Notes: generated by a model from the letters alone, not told the origin. Counted from the first letter of the stretch, positions 36,120 through 48,199 are shown. The stretch: 64,000 nt of DNA from Delphinus delphis (GCF_949987515.2 NC_082689.1:62205246-62269245), one strand, 5' to 3'. Translations and numbers: made by a program.

Positions 36120-37715
36120 AGGCTTGAGCATATGCTAAACACACATTCTTCTACAGTGTTATATTCCATAATCCCCTCTTGTCCAACGTCACAAATTAGT
36201 CACTTGAAAAACTCTTCTTCCACTCCTTCCATATATACTGAGGTGGTCCTCAGATTCCATTCTTAGCTTTCTACTCTTCTCATTCTAGGTGACTTTATCC
36301 AGTTCATAGCTTCAATTCCCAACCCAAGATGACTCCCAAATCTCAGCAGAAATCTCACTCCTGAACTCCAAACCCTACATTCAAGTGTTTAAGTCCCGTG
36401 GGGACCACAAATACACTGTGTCCAAACCAAACTCAGCATCTCTGCCCTAAAACTCAATCCTCCTCAATGTTTCTTCTCCAAATTCCCAGTAATACAAATC
36501 AGAAATGTAGACTCCTTCCTTCTCTCAAAACTCCTACCTTTCATAAAGCACCAAAGTGTGTCTGATTTTCTAAATACCTCTTAACTTTACTTCCTCCTCT
36601 CTTTCCACACTGCCCCTAACTAACCTTAGCTCAGGCCCTCAACATTTAGTGCCTAGATTTCAGTGCTAGCCTTTGCTTCTATTCTTACCCTCTGTAAGAA
36701 ACTTTCTGTGGTATCTGCCTAGCTCACTACCTTCCCCATTTCTCAGAATGTCCCTTCCTACACCACCACACACACAGGGACTGGAGCCTGACAGTCAAGG
36801 TACAGTAGCCACATCTGACTGGATCAGGGCAGGAGATACCTAACCCATTGTGGGCAATGAGGTTCTCTCTTCACTTGAAAACTGAACTAGATTTAAAGAC
36901 ATCTGCAGAGTCTTGGAGTATGGCTGAAACTGCAATATTAGGCAACTGTAGGAAGGTAATATTTAACCACATAGGCAAAAAAGCACAGAAAACCAATTTA
37001 CAGAAAGGGAAGAAAAAATGAGGCAGAAAGGCCAAAGCAAAAGCAAGAGACAGGAGTTCCTGTTCAGCTTTCCACTCAGTTCCTGAAGTCCAGGTGCCAT
37101 AAGATCCCTGAAAGATCTCTCTGTACTCATAATAAATTATTCCTCCTTTAAATTAGGCTGCCTCAAAAATGTTTTTTTCCTTGTATTCAAAAGAACCTAA
37201 ATTAGTACATCTATTTAAACCTTGATATATTGCCAGGAGGTGGTCTTACCAAAATATTAATTTAACCTTGTACTTCTCCATTCATCATCTTTTAATGGCT
37301 CCCTATAGTTTTAACTTCCTTTAACCTTCTGACTCTTGAGAGACAGGACTTACCTCTCCAGCCCATCTCCTGTCATATAAACTCATGTACCATAGGTAGT
37401 GCCTTTGTATATGCCTTTCCCTCTGCCTCAAATACTATACATCCTTGCTCCCACTGGATTAACATACCTTTAAGACTTTGCTGAAGTGACATTTCTGCTA
37501 GGAAGCTTTTCCTGAGTCCCTCAGGGTAAATCAGATGCTCCACTCTATTCTCCTCCATAGCACCCTGGTCACAACTTTACAGAAGCCCTCTGATCAAATT
37601 AGCCATTTATTTGTCTTCCATTTCCTTAAATTAGGCACCATTTCATCACTGTATCCCCAGTGTTTAGAACACAGTAAACATTCGATAAATATTTGCTGGA
37701 TGAACACATGTTCTA
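36120..37715 (+). repeat. L2 copy, split by an unclassified insert
   Basis: 36120..36690 and 37230..37715 read like successive parts of the L2 3' half (CTCCAAACCCTACATTCAAG; later CAGTAAACATTCGATAAATA and TTTGCTGGATGAACA at the end). About 36745..37170 between them (ending CATAATAAATTATTCCTCC) is unlike L2 and may be an inserted LTR or DNA element that I cannot name. Confidence 0.6.
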
Positions 37716-37755
37716 CTTCCATCTTATAAGAGATGACTCTAAACAAACCACTCTG

Positions 37756-37818
37756 CTATATACTCATATATGTTGCTATATACTCATAAATGTTGCTCTG
37801 CTACATACTCATAAATGA
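37756..37818. repeat. Three-unit imperfect tandem repeat
   Basis: The unit TGCTATATACTCATAAATGT (about 20 bp) occurs three times with small changes and a short spacer before the third copy. Confidence 0.8.
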
Positions 37819-38029
37819 TATTCAGTATTTGAGGATTCTTAAATGGCCTGTACTTTGGGAAAATTTATTCCATCCTGTGTTTCTAAGTGACTGATTGACT
37901 TGGCTTAATCCAGTTCAAAAAAATATTATTTGCTTATTCTGTGCTGGATTACTGCAATAACTTCTGACCTCCACTCTCAAGGCTGAAAGAAGAACAAATA
38001 TTTATCACACATGAAATATGTGCCTCTTA

Positions 38030-38395
38030 GTCAATCCTCATTGGCTAATATTATTATCTTAAATAAACAGATGAGAAGATGGACTCGGCAATGCTTTAAA
38101 AAAAAAACCAAAAACTGTCCAAGACCAAGATCACACAGTGTCCACTCAGGTATGCCTGACTCTAAAGCTCCTTCCACTGCCAAAGCCAGTACAGTTGAAA
38201 TATGACCAGACAAGAAGTTGAGAGACATGGGATCTGGACCCAGAAATACCAGGAGTTTGCTATACAACTAGAGGCAAGTCATTTAAAATCTCTGCATCTC
38301 CATTTTACATCTGAAAAAAAGGGAGTGACAATAACATCTTCCCTACTTCACAGGGTTGTTTTGAGAAACAAATATATCAAAGCACTTTAAGAAAG
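38030..38395. repeat. Two MIR fragments, head to head
   Basis: 38030..38195 matches reverse MIR (AACAGATGAGAAGATGGACT, CAAGATCACACAGTGTCC). 38205..38395 matches forward MIR (GGCAAGTCATTTAAAATCTC, CATCTGAAAAAAAGGGAGTG, CTTCACAGGGTTGTTTTGAG). Confidence 0.7.
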
Positions 38396-38486
38396 AAGAA
38401 ACTTTTAAACATCGTGAAAGATATATTGGTTGATTCCTTATTCTATACTTATTTTCTTTTCTATTAAAAATCTATATAAATTTTTG

Positions 38487-38698
38487 CAACATTCGGGACT
38501 TCCCTGGTGGTCCAGTGGTTAAGACTCCACGCTCACAATGCAGGGGGCCCAGGTTTGATTCCTGGTCAGGGAACTAGATCCCACATGCCACAACTAAAGA
38601 TCCCACATGTCACGACGAAGATCCCACATGATGCAACTAAGACCCAGTGCAGCCAAATATATAAATAAATATTTTTTAAAATTTTGTTTACAACATTC
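38487..38698 (+). repeat. CHR-type SINE, older subfamily
   Basis: GGGACTTCCCTGGTGGTCCA head, three ATCCCACATG modules and an ATATATAAATAAATATTTTT tail. The 8-bp flank CAACATTC at 38487..38494 and 38691..38698 is the likely duplication. Confidence 0.85.
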
Positions 38699-38780
38699 AA
38701 TATCTTCCTAAAATATTTCTGTGTAAAAAACAAATATACTGGGGCTTCCCTGGTGGCACAGTGGTTAAGAATCCGCCTGC

Positions 38781-40552
38781 CAGGCTCCCTGACTTCAGAC
38801 TATACTACAAAGCTACAGTAATCAAGACAGTATGGTACTGGCACAAAAACAGAAATATAGATCAACGGAACAGGATAGAAAGCCCAGAGATAAACCCACA
38901 CACATATGGTCACCTTATCTTTGATAAAGGAGGCAGGAATGTACAGTGGAGAAAGGACAGCCTCTTCAATAAGTGGTGCTGGGAAAACTGGACAGGTACA
39001 TGTAAAAGTGTGAGATTAGATCACTCCCTAACACCATACACAAAAATAAGCTCAAAATGGATTAAAGACCTAAATGTAAGGCCAGAAACTATCAAACTCT
39101 TAGAGGAAAACATAGGCAGAACACTCTTTGACATAAATCACAGCACGATCCTTTTTGACCCACCTCCTAGAAAAATGGAAATAAAAACAAAAATAAACAA
39201 ATGGGACCTAATGAAACTTAAAAGCTTTTGCATAGCAAAGGAAACCATAAACAAGACCAAAAGACAACCCTCAGAATGGGAGAAAATATTTGCAAATGAA
39301 GCAACTGACAAAGGATTCATCTCCAAAATTTACAACCAGCTCACGCAGCTCAATAACAAAAAAACAAACAACCCAATCCAAAAATGGGCAGAAGACCTAA
39401 ACAGACATTTCTCCAAAGAAGATATACAGACTGCCAACAAACACATGAAAGAATGCTCAACATCATTAATCATTAGAGAAATGCAAATCAAAACTACAAT
39501 GAGGGCTTCCCTGGTGGCGCAGTGGTTGAGAGTCCGCCTGCCGATGCAGGGGACGCGGGTTTGTGCCGTGAGCTGTGGCCACTGGGCCTGCACGTCCGGA
39601 GCCTGTGCTCCGCAACAGGAGAGGCTGCAACAGTGAGAGGCCCACGTACCGCAAAAAAGAAAAAAAAAAAAAATTACAATGAGATATCATCTCACACCAG
39701 TCAGAATGGCCATCATCAAAAAATCTAGAAACAATAAATGCTGGAGAGGGTGTGGAAAAAAGGGAACACTCTTGCACTGCTGGTGGGAATGTGAATTGGC
39801 ACAGCCACTATGGAGAAGAGTATGCAGGTTCCTTAAAAACCTATAAATAGAACTACCATATGACCCAGCAATCCCACTACTGGGCATATACCCTAAGAAA
39901 ACCATAATTCAGAAAGAGTCATGTACCAAAATGTTCATTGCAGCTCTATTTACAATAGCCAGGAGATGGAAACAACCTAAGTGTCCATCATCGGATGAAT
40001 GGATAAAGAAGATGTAGCACACATATACAATGGAATATTACTCAGCCATAAAAAGAAATGAAATTGAGCTATTTGTAATGAGGTGGATGGACCTAGAGTC
40101 TGTCATACAGAGTGAAGTAAGTCAGAAAGAGAAAGACGGATACCGTATGCTAACACATATATATGGAATTTAAGGGAAAAAAATGTCATGAAGAACCTAG
40201 GGGTAAGACAGGAATAAAGACACAGACCTACTAGAGAAGGGACTTGAGGATGTGGGGGGGGGAATGGTAAGCTGTGACAAAGCGAGAGAGTGGCATGGAC
40301 ATATATACACTACCAAACGTAAAATAGATAGCTAGTGGGAAGCAGCCGCATAGCACAGGGAGATCAGCTTGGTGCTTTGTGACTACCTAGAGGGGTGGGA
40401 TAGGGAGGGTGGGAGGGAGGGAGACACAAGAGGGAAGAGATATGGGAACATGTGTATATGTATAACTGATTCATTTTGTTATAAAGCAGAAACTAACACA
40501 CCATTGTGAAGCAATTATACTCCAATAAAGATGCCAAAAAAAAAAAAAAAAA
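38781..40552 (+). mobile_element. 5'-truncated young L1 inside the SINE
   Basis: From the C-terminal part of ORF2 ([20 protein letters not shown]) an unbroken frame runs to about 39500, where a SINE interrupts. It resumes afterwards to the ORF2 end near 40170, then a 3' UTR and poly-A to 40552. The continuous open frame of about 235 codons and the perfect 14-bp duplication suggest it is younger than the L1 at 17738. Reverse transcriptase and endonuclease domains are absent. Confidence 0.93.
39491..39683 (+). repeat. CHR-2 SINE inside the nested L1 (inner shell)
   Basis: A CHR-2 with an internal deletion (jumps from GGTTTGTGCC to GTGAGCTGTG). Duplication AAACTACAATGAG (39491..39503) and AAATTACAATGAG (39671..39683), one mismatch. 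Confidence 0.92.
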
Positions 40553-40890
40553 AAGAATCCGCCTGCTAATGCAGAGGACACGGGTTCAAGCCCTGGTCCG
40601 GGAAGATCCCACATGCCATGGAGCAACTAAGCCCGTGCGCCACAACTACTGAGCCTGCGTTCTAGAGCCCACGAGCCACAACTACTGAGCCCACACACCA
40701 GAACTATAGAAGCCCATACACCTAGAGCCCGTGCTCCGCAATGAGAGAAGCCACCGCAATGAGAAGCCCGTGCAACACAATGAAGAGTAGCCCCCGCTCA
40801 GCACAACCAGAGAAAGCCTGCAACGAAGACCCAACACAGCCAAACGAAGACCCAACACAGCCAAAAATAAATAAATTAATTAATTAAAAA

Positions 40891-40927
40891 ATATATGTGT
40901 GTGTGTATATATATACACACACACACT
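40891..40927. repeat. Self-complementary (GT)n(AT)n(AC)n microsatellite
   Basis: Alternating run of GT then AT then AC, nearly palindromic about position 40911. It directly follows the SINE A-rich tail, the usual birthplace of such microsatellites. Confidence 0.9.
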
Positions 40928-41559
40928 ATTTCCTTGAATTAAGCTGCTCTGTATACCATACTTGATTCTAACTATCTGTAAATCCACCCCAAGTTCAACC
41001 GTGGATTAATTTCATTTCAAATACTACCTAACCCTCTGTGTGTAATGATAATTTTCCCCTAGTTCAATCTTCCTGTTGTCTTAGTGATGCCACCATTTCA
41101 ACAATAACTCCTGAAGTTTCAAATACTAATGAGAATTGGACTGAGAGAAGCTCCAGCTGAAGCCCCAGCTGACGGACTAATCCTTGACAGGGTGAAGAAA
41201 TAGTGAAGCAGGTTAAAAGCAGGATGGAGCTCTGTGGAGAATGGAGAATGTTTTCTTTAAAGACTGACTCATTACCATTTATATAAATAAAGCTTAAGCT
41301 TAAGTACCAACATTTAGACAAGATAAGAATCGGTGATTTGGTGGAGGCAGAATCAGAATCCAAATGGACACAATGGCCAGGTTGAAGGCTAAAGGCAGGC
41401 ACAAATATTGGAGGAGGAGTCATCAGGGATGGAAGATAAATTAGTTTGAGGCAGGAAGGACGAGAGTTAAAGACAGTAGGAGGCTCTTCCCTTCATAAAT
41501 AATTCAGTCCTAAAGCCACTGCGGGGGGAGGTGTTAAGAGGCGAAATAAACCAAAATAG

Positions 41560-42125
41560 GCATCTATAGGTGAGGAGCCTGAAAAGGGATATCAGAGCCC
41601 AGGGTGAGGAGGACAACTGTGTGTGCTGGGGCGGGGTGGGCGGAAATGTCAGTGGTTTTCCAGGGTGAAGAGCATCTACACAGAAGTGGGCTGTGGCCCG
41701 GCATACGGAGTCAGGGCATCCACACAGCAGGGCAGCCCAGTATACTATGTCAGAGCCAATCAGGGTGAGGAGAGTGGGAACTGACCAGGGATGAGAAGCC
41801 AGAACCTGATAGAGGTAAAGAGGGCAATGACACAGGGCGCCAGCCTGGAATAAGGAATCAAAATTCAAGCAAGGTGAGGAGATTACCCACGGGTGGAAAG
41901 GACCCAGTATGGGGCATCAGAGCCAAAGCAGGATGAGGAGGGCAGCCAGAATGAAGACATGCCTGGTGTGGGAATTCAAAGCACACATAGGGCGAGAAGG
42001 ATTCTTCACAGAAGGGTAGTCCAAGGTGGGGAGCTGGAGCCCAAGTGGGACGAGGAGGGTGTCCATCTGTAGGGCAGGGTGGAGGACAGAATGCAGGGAG
42101 AAGAGGGCATCCATGCAGGGGAAAG
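41560..42125. repeat. Degenerate GA-rich minisatellite
   Basis: Repeated motifs such as TCAGAGCCCAGGGTGAGGAG, TCAGAGCCAATCAGGGTGAG and TCAGAGCCAAAGCAGGATGA recur about every 60 to 100 bp, with CATCCACACAG or similar between. It abuts the old L1-like element at 42125, and a single related unit lies at 4025..4080 next to its paralogue. Confidence 0.75.
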
Positions 42126-43440
42126 GGAGGTAATTGATATGAGAAATTGGTTCTATATAAGAGGATTGGTCAAAGAAATAAATATATTAAGGATAATGGA
42201 AGCCAGGTTTCTCACTGTTAGAGAAAACTAGAATAAGTCCTGTGCTATACTGGAATATAAAGTATCAGTTTGAACTCACAGCTTTCAATATATATAATAG
42301 AGAAATAAATATAGATGCAGATATGTACATCTATATACATAAATGCATACATATATTCTGAACCTCTGTTCACTGAGAAGGCCTGGGAGCAGTTAATACC
42401 TCGACAGCAGTGAGCCCACCAAGCATCCAGATCCCGCTTTCTCAATACTGTTCTCTGCTAAAAGTAACAAAAGATCCTTAAAAAAATGACTGATTCCAGG
42501 GGTAGAATAGGGAAAATATAAGGTGAGCCTGAAACATCTTGTTGAGCCACTAAGAAGAGAAGCGCTCAAAGAATAACGGGACAAGTCAAAAGGACACAGA
42601 AACCTGCTTGAAGGGGCTCTCACTGGCCACATCTGGAAAAATTTGAGCATCAAATAATAGTAGTGTTGGATTATAACCCAGTGAGTAAAAGAAACTATGA
42701 ATCTCCACAGCAGAAAATTAGTGAATGAACTAAAAATTAGATGAGAAAACAGATGTATTTAAATAGCTTTAAAGCAAGTCCTCACAAAATACTTTATTAA
42801 TTACGATGAGAAAAAGGGTAACTTTGTGGTGAAGAAGTCTGGCTGGTACCACCCTAATCAAATGAACAAAGACATCACCAGTAATAGGATAAACAAAGAT
42901 CATAAACCACTAAAGAGGGTGCAATGAAAAGACTGCAACATCACTTCTGTAATATTCCTGCAAAAGACGCATAATCTGAACCTACTCATAAGAAAACCCA
43001 AATTGAGGGGTGTTCTACAAAAATAACTGAGCTGTATTCTTCACAACGTTATTGCCCTGAAAGGCAAAGAATGAGAAATCATTCCAGGAGACTAGAGACA
43101 TGATAACTAAACGCAACATGTGACTCTAAATAGGATCCTTTTGCTATAAAGGGCAATCAATGGACAATTTGTAAAACATGAATGAGTTCTAAGATTTGCA
43201 TAGTAATAGTACAATAAAGTTAATTCCGTAATTTTTATGGTTGTCTCTGTTTATATGAGAGAGAGAATGTCCTGGCTTATAGGAAATGGATACTAAAGTA
43301 TTTGGGAGTTATGGGCATCAAGTTAACATGTTAACTCTCAAATAGTTCAAGAGAAAGTTCTTTGTACTCCACTTCCAACTTTTCAATAAGTTTATGATTG
43401 TGTAAAAGAAAAATTTTTTAAGGAAAAGAAATAAATAAAA
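42125..43440 (+). repeat. Old L1-like 3' region, copy 2
   Basis: Collinear with 4110..5526: GAAATTGGTT, AGCCAGGTTTCTCACT, TTTGAACTCACAG, GACATGATAACTAAACGCAA, GGATCCTTTTGCT, AAATTTTTTAAGGAAAAG. It lacks the SINE that splits copy 1. Confidence 0.7.
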
Positions 43441-43648
43441 GCCCCTCCTCTCCACGCCCCGGCCTAAGACACCAGGAGTTGCATCTGCCCAGAGTTCAGA
43501 AATCAGATAAGGAGTGCTCCTCCTTCCACATCTGGCAAATTTTTACCCCACTTCATAAGAGGAATAAAAGGGGCTTCTGACAGGAAACTTGGCTGACTAA
43601 TTAACAGCAAGCCCTTATTTAATTCTTCTCAGTTCATTATCAACAACA

Positions 43649-44180
43649 ATCATCCTTACTCAGCCATAAAAGGAAACGAAACTGAGTTACTGTGGATGGA
43701 CCTAGAGTCTGTCATATAGACTGAAGTAAGTCAGAAAGAGGAAAACAAATACCATATGCTAACACATATAAATGGAATCTAAAAAAAAAAAAAATGGTTC
43801 TGAAGAACCTAGGGGTAGGACAGGAATAAAGACGCAGACATAGAGAATGGATTTGAGGACACAGGGAGGGGGAAGGGTAAGCTGGGACGAAGTGAGAGAG
43901 TGGCATGGACATATATACACTACCAAATGTAAAACAGATAGCTAGTGGGAAGCAGCCACATAGCACAGGGAGATCAGCTCGGTGGTTTGTGTCCACCTAG
44001 AGGAGTGGGATAGGGAGGGTGGGAGGGAGACGCAAGAGGGAGGGTGGGAGGGAGACGCAAGAGGGAGGGGATATAGGGATATATGTATATGTATAGCCGA
44101 TTTACTTTGTTATACAGCAGAAACTAACACACCATTGTAAAGCAATTATACTCCAATAAAGATGTTAAAAAAAAATCATC
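43649..44180 (+). mobile_element. 5'-truncated L1 3' end
   Basis: Starts in the last ORF2 codons (ACTCAGCCATAAAAGGAAAC), then the 3' UTR to CTCCAATAAAGATGTTAAAA. It has an internal perfect 25-bp tandem duplication (44016..44040 and 44041..44065). The short flank AATCATC at 43649..43655 and 44174..44180 is the probable duplication. Confidence 0.88.
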
Positions 44181-44543
44181 TTTTTTCATGCCCACTGACC
44201 AATTAATAAAGTTGTGATACCCTTTCCATCAATCTCCCCTATTCTGTTCACATTTGCACTGTCACTTTTATCTCTCTGAATGAAGTCCTGAGAAATATAC
44301 ATTTAATAACATTAAAAAAATTATGCCCTTCTCTAGCAAATAAGCAAATACAGTTAATGCACTATAGAATCTCCTAAGTGTCAAACAACTGGTCTCTTAC
44401 TTCTCCTTTTTTAAAGCCTAGTGATTTTATGTTTATTCCAACACCTTTCCCTTATCCCATGAAAAGATATTCATTATTTTCAATGTTAAATGAGATCTAA
44501 CACTTTTCTTAAATGCTTTTACATATATCAAAAACATACATAC

Positions 44544-44630
44544 CTCATCTACGAAGTTAATAGCATCAAACCAGTCTTGAAGAGCTTCAAGGCAGTATCT
44601 CACAACATTTCGGGTATATTCTTGAGTTTC
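44544..44630 (-). CDS. UBR3: UBR3 exon w6 (87 bp)
   Basis: Acceptor ATTATTTTAG and donor GAG|GTATGT bound exactly 29 codons: ETQEYTRNVVRYCLEALQDW then FDAINFVDE. It is symmetric (phase 0-0), so skipping it would keep frame. It sits alone between a 5.4-kb and a 10.4-kb intron, and a cluster of SINEs begins about 250 bp to its right. Confidence 0.92.
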
Positions 44631-44889
44631 CTAAAATAATAACTTATATAAATTTACAGTATATAAACACGTATATGTTCAACTTCAAAGTATATGCAAT
44701 ATATAAAAAGTTATGTGCATTGTATATATAATGGTAAAATATACATATTTTCAAAATAACCACATTTGTTATTTCAAGGAATCATCCTTTCACAAACTAA
44801 CAGTAACAACTAGAGACAGTTATGAAAATGAACTAACCTGAAATGAGTCAAAGGTGAAATAAATTTATGTGATGTAAATTGGGTTCCAC

Positions 44890-44985
44890 ATGGCCGCTGA
44901 GCCTGCGCATCCGGAGCCTGTGCTCCGCAACGGGAGAGGCCAGGGCGGTGAGAGGCCTGCGTACCGCAAAACAAAAAAAAACTAC
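44890..44985 (+). repeat. 5'-truncated CHR-2 SINE
   Basis: Begins at CACATGGCCGCTGAGCCTGC, lacking the tRNA-like head, and ends GCGTACCGC plus A-tail. Confidence 0.85.
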
Positions 44986-45008
44986 AAGCCTCACATCCAT
45001 ATCTAAAA

Positions 45009-45166
45009 ATAGCATCTCTAGGGACTTCCCTGGTGGTCCAGCAATTAAGACTCTGTGCTTTCACTGCCAAGGGTGTGGATTTGATCCCTAGTGGGGAAAC
45101 TAAGATCCTGCAAGCCAAGGGATGTGGCCCAAAATTAATTAGTTAATTAATTAATATAACATCTCT
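45009..45166 (+). repeat. Short CHR-type SINE
   Basis: GGGACTTCCCTGGTGGTCCA head and AATTAATTAGTTAATTAATT tail. Duplication ATAGCATCTCT (45009..45019) and ATAACATCTCT (45156..45166). Confidence 0.88.
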
Positions 45167-45744
45167 TATAAAGTAGATATTATCATCCCTTTCTTTCAGA
45201 GATTTACTTCTCCTTCACCCAGCTCAGTCTCCATATCCTGTTACTTCTTCCTCAATACTGTCATGTAGGTTCACTTCCATTTCCTATTTCTGATATCATT
45301 CAGACAAAATATCACTTAACTAGTTTCCCTGCCAACAGTCTCACCCTGTTTTAATCTATCCTATATGAGATTTATCCTTCTCAAAATATTATTTTATACA
45401 TTCTGTTCCCTATCTCTTACTGAAAAAAATGTAATGACACTTTAAGTTACCATAAATAATGTGTCATAACCAAACTAAAGTTGCAGATAATTCATGTATA
45501 AAGAAACATTTAAAACCAAATGTTTTCCTATTTAATCAAAGGTTTGAGTAAAGGGACACCACTATATCCTCTTTACACAAGTGTAAACTGATAAACTCTT
45601 CTGGAGAACAATTTGAAAAGTAGGTATATCAAGAGTCTTCAAAAAGGTGACCAATTAACTCCATTCCTAAATACAACATACTTAATAATCATGTTCAGAT
45701 CATCTCTCCCACCTCCCCATCGCTATCATACCCACCCCAAAAAA

Positions 45745-45955
45745 TTCAGTATGCATGACTTTCTAGTTTTATGACCTTGAGGAAATTACTTGAATTTTAT
45801 GAGTTTCAGTCTCTCCATACGTAAAAATGGGCATAATACTACCTACCTCCTAGTACTGTTATGAAGAAGCAAATGAAATAATGTACATAAAATGCTCCAT
45901 GTCACAGTCTAGCACTATATCTGACAAGTACTACTTAAGTGCTCCAAAGATTCAT
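45745..45955 (+). repeat. MIR fragment
   Basis: TTATGACCTTGAGGAAATTA, TACGTAAAAATGGGCATAAT, CCTAGTACTGTTATGAAGAA follow the MIR core. Confidence 0.75.
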
Positions 45956-46364
45956 GGCCAGACTTAACTTCTGTCAAGCCTGCAGTAACGTATAGTTGCC
46001 ACTAGATGGGGAGTTTACAGCTTATTCTGTTCAGAAAGCAAAAATTAGTAAAATTCTAGAAATGTGCCATCCCTTTATCCAAGCTATCTGTTATTAATCT
46101 AGTATAACTTGTTTAACTATCCCTTAGCATTTTCAAGAGCCAAACAGCATACGGGGCAGTCAGACAAAGAAAGTAAGCTATCAGGTGAAGTTCCTTTTTT
46201 CTATTGCTAATCCTTTAGTTTTATATTTTATAATTAGAGAACATAAACATAAAGCAATAGCTTTGTTTTACTTAAAATAATAGTCTTTCTTCTAGTTTAC
46301 ATTTCTAAAACCTGACAACATTGCTGCTAAAAAGCTCTAGACAGTCTTGCTTAAGAGACAATTA

Positions 46365-46590
46365 TAGCAAAGTGATAAAGAGCACTGGTTCTGAAATCAG
46401 ATGGATTTGTTTTCAAACTCAAGCTTCCACTTGCAGCTGTGTAAATGTGGGCAAATTATTTAACCTCTGAAAGAAAGGGATGATACTATCTACTTTATAA
46501 GAGATGTTATGAAGATTAGATACGAACATAATGTAAGCAATATAATGTAAAGAACAATGTCTGGCATACTGTAGGCTCTCATCAAGAGAA
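46365..46590 (+). repeat. MIR, well preserved
   Basis: GTGATAAAGAGCACTGGTTC, TCCACTTGCAGCTGTGTAAA, GGGCAAATTATTTAACCTCT match MIR. Confidence 0.85.
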
Positions 46591-46859
46591 CGTCTTATCT
46601 AGGAACTACATGCTCCTTTAGCTAAGAAACTACTCTCAGATACTACCAGAACATGAGCTCGTTTTCTCTCTGTTGACTTCGCTTCTTAGATTAAGAAAAC
46701 CGTAACACGTTGCAATCCTGGCCTTCAAAACTGAAACATAAACTACTGCCTGAAAACAATGATTTCTCATTATCACATAAACATAGCCCTGGCCTTATAA
46801 TCCAAAATCATCCTAAACACAGTTGTCAGAATAATCCTCCTAAAATACTGACCTTTTCA

Positions 46860-48010
46860 TATCAACATCGTATCAATCCTCCCTCCTAAATCACCATCTG
46901 TTCTGTTGGCTTATATGATGTTGCATTCTTCTGGTTTTTCTCCTCTCCCTCTCTGATGTCTAAATGTTCGTTTTTTCTTCAAGGTCCATTTCTCTTCTCC
47001 CCCTATTTGACGTGACCCCATCCCCTGGCAATAAATGCCATTTTTATTCCCAAGGGTCTAAAATTTATAACCCTAGTTCAGATTTCTCTTTTGAGCACAA
47101 AACTCATATATCCAACTGACTATTCACTATTTCCACTTGGATGTTTCAGAGGCATCTCAAACTTAACATATCTAAAACTAACTCTGATCTCTCTAAACCT
47201 TTTCTATTGATCTTTTTCACCTCTGTAAAATTATCTCCATACATAGTTACCCAAAAATCTATTTCACTCATCAATAACATACAATCCATCACCAAGGCTT
47301 TTGGTTCTACCTTCAAAACACATCTTCAATATCCAAAATGCACCTTGAATTTCAAACCTGAATTTCCTAGATTATTATCACAGCATCTTAATTGGTCTAT
47401 TTGCTACTAGTCATGATGCTCCCCACGCTCCCCTCAATCCAGTCTTTCCAGCAAACAGAATGATCTTTTAAATGTAAATCTGATCACATTAAACCCCTAC
47501 TTTAAAATATTCACTGGCTTCTCCTTAAAATTAAATCTAAGGCTCATTAACATGTTCTATAAGAACCTGCATTAATAATACAATCCCTGCCTATCTCTCC
47601 AACTCCATCGTGTTCTGTGGCTCCAGCCACAAACTCCTTAAAATGACTAATCACTTTCCTACTGGAGGTAGGTTATTCCATGCTATCTCCCCTATTCCCA
47701 CCACTAACCCCACTTTTATACTTCATATATAGCTGGCTTTTTCATTCTTCAGAAAAGCCTTCCCTGATCCTTAAACGTAACCAGCCTCCACACTCATTAC
47801 TCTCATAGCAATCTGATATTTTCCTGTAGAACACTTACAAAACTTACAAAATAAACCTGTGTGCTTACTTACTTAATGTCTATCTCTCCTATTAGACTGC
47901 TCCATGAGAGCAAAAACCACATCTATTTGGTTTGACACCAAAAACCCGAGCATCTAGATAGCATCTGGCATAGAACAGCATTCAATAGATACTTTTTTGA
48001 ATGAATGAAC
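46860..48010 (+). repeat. L2 copy (about 1.1 kb)
   Basis: CAGAATGATCTTTTAAATGT, TCACTGGCTTCTCCTTAAAA, AGAAAAGCCTTCCCTGATCC, GACTGCTCCATGAGAGCAAA and TTTTTTGAATGAATGAAC are in L2 order up to its 3' end. The open frame inside is not a gene. Confidence 0.8.
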
Positions 48011-48199
48011 AAACCACTCTCATATAAGATGACAGTTTTTTTGATAAATGCTACAATGGAGATTAAACGAGGTACTATAAAAACAGAGACTGGAATCATA
48101 AATATGAAAGAATTTAAATGAGCAGATTACATATCAGCTGAGTCTTATGAGTACAATTTTTGAAGAGCTCAACTAATTGTTCTTCATTCCAGTTAGAAT

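Larger units (their letters stand above)
38742..40880 (+). repeat. CHR-1 SINE split by an L1 insertion (outer shell)
   Basis: The head (38742..38780) and the body and tail (40567..40880, ending AACACAGCCAAAAATAAATA) are one SINE interrupted at GAATCCGCCTGC. The interrupting L1 duplicated AAGAATCCGCCTGC at 38767..38780 and 40553..40566. Confidence 0.93.
34165..44543. other. UBR3 intron w6-w7 (10.4 kb)
   Basis: Carries, left to right: the CHR-2 (34297), MIRs, old L1, split L2, CHR SINE, the triple-nested element, unknown sequence at 40930..41560, the minisatellite, old L1-like copy 2 and the L1 tail. No exon-like frame was seen. Confidence 0.6.

Noticed and set aside
38761..39636. A 291-codon open frame, the longest in the window
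   Set aside because: It starts in the outer CHR-1 SINE, runs through the ORF2 tail of an inserted L1 and ends in another SINE; there is no independent gene.
41064..42114. Minus-strand frames of 119, 133 and 65 codons
   Set aside because: They come from the GA-rich minisatellite and adjacent sequence; repeated low-complexity composition favours long frames.
41560..42125. CRISPR-like spaced repeats
   Set aside because: Repeat units are degenerate and unevenly spaced and this is mammalian DNA; it is a minisatellite.
47141..47410. An 89-codon plus-strand frame
   Set aside because: It falls within an L2 copy, far from its coding region; chance.
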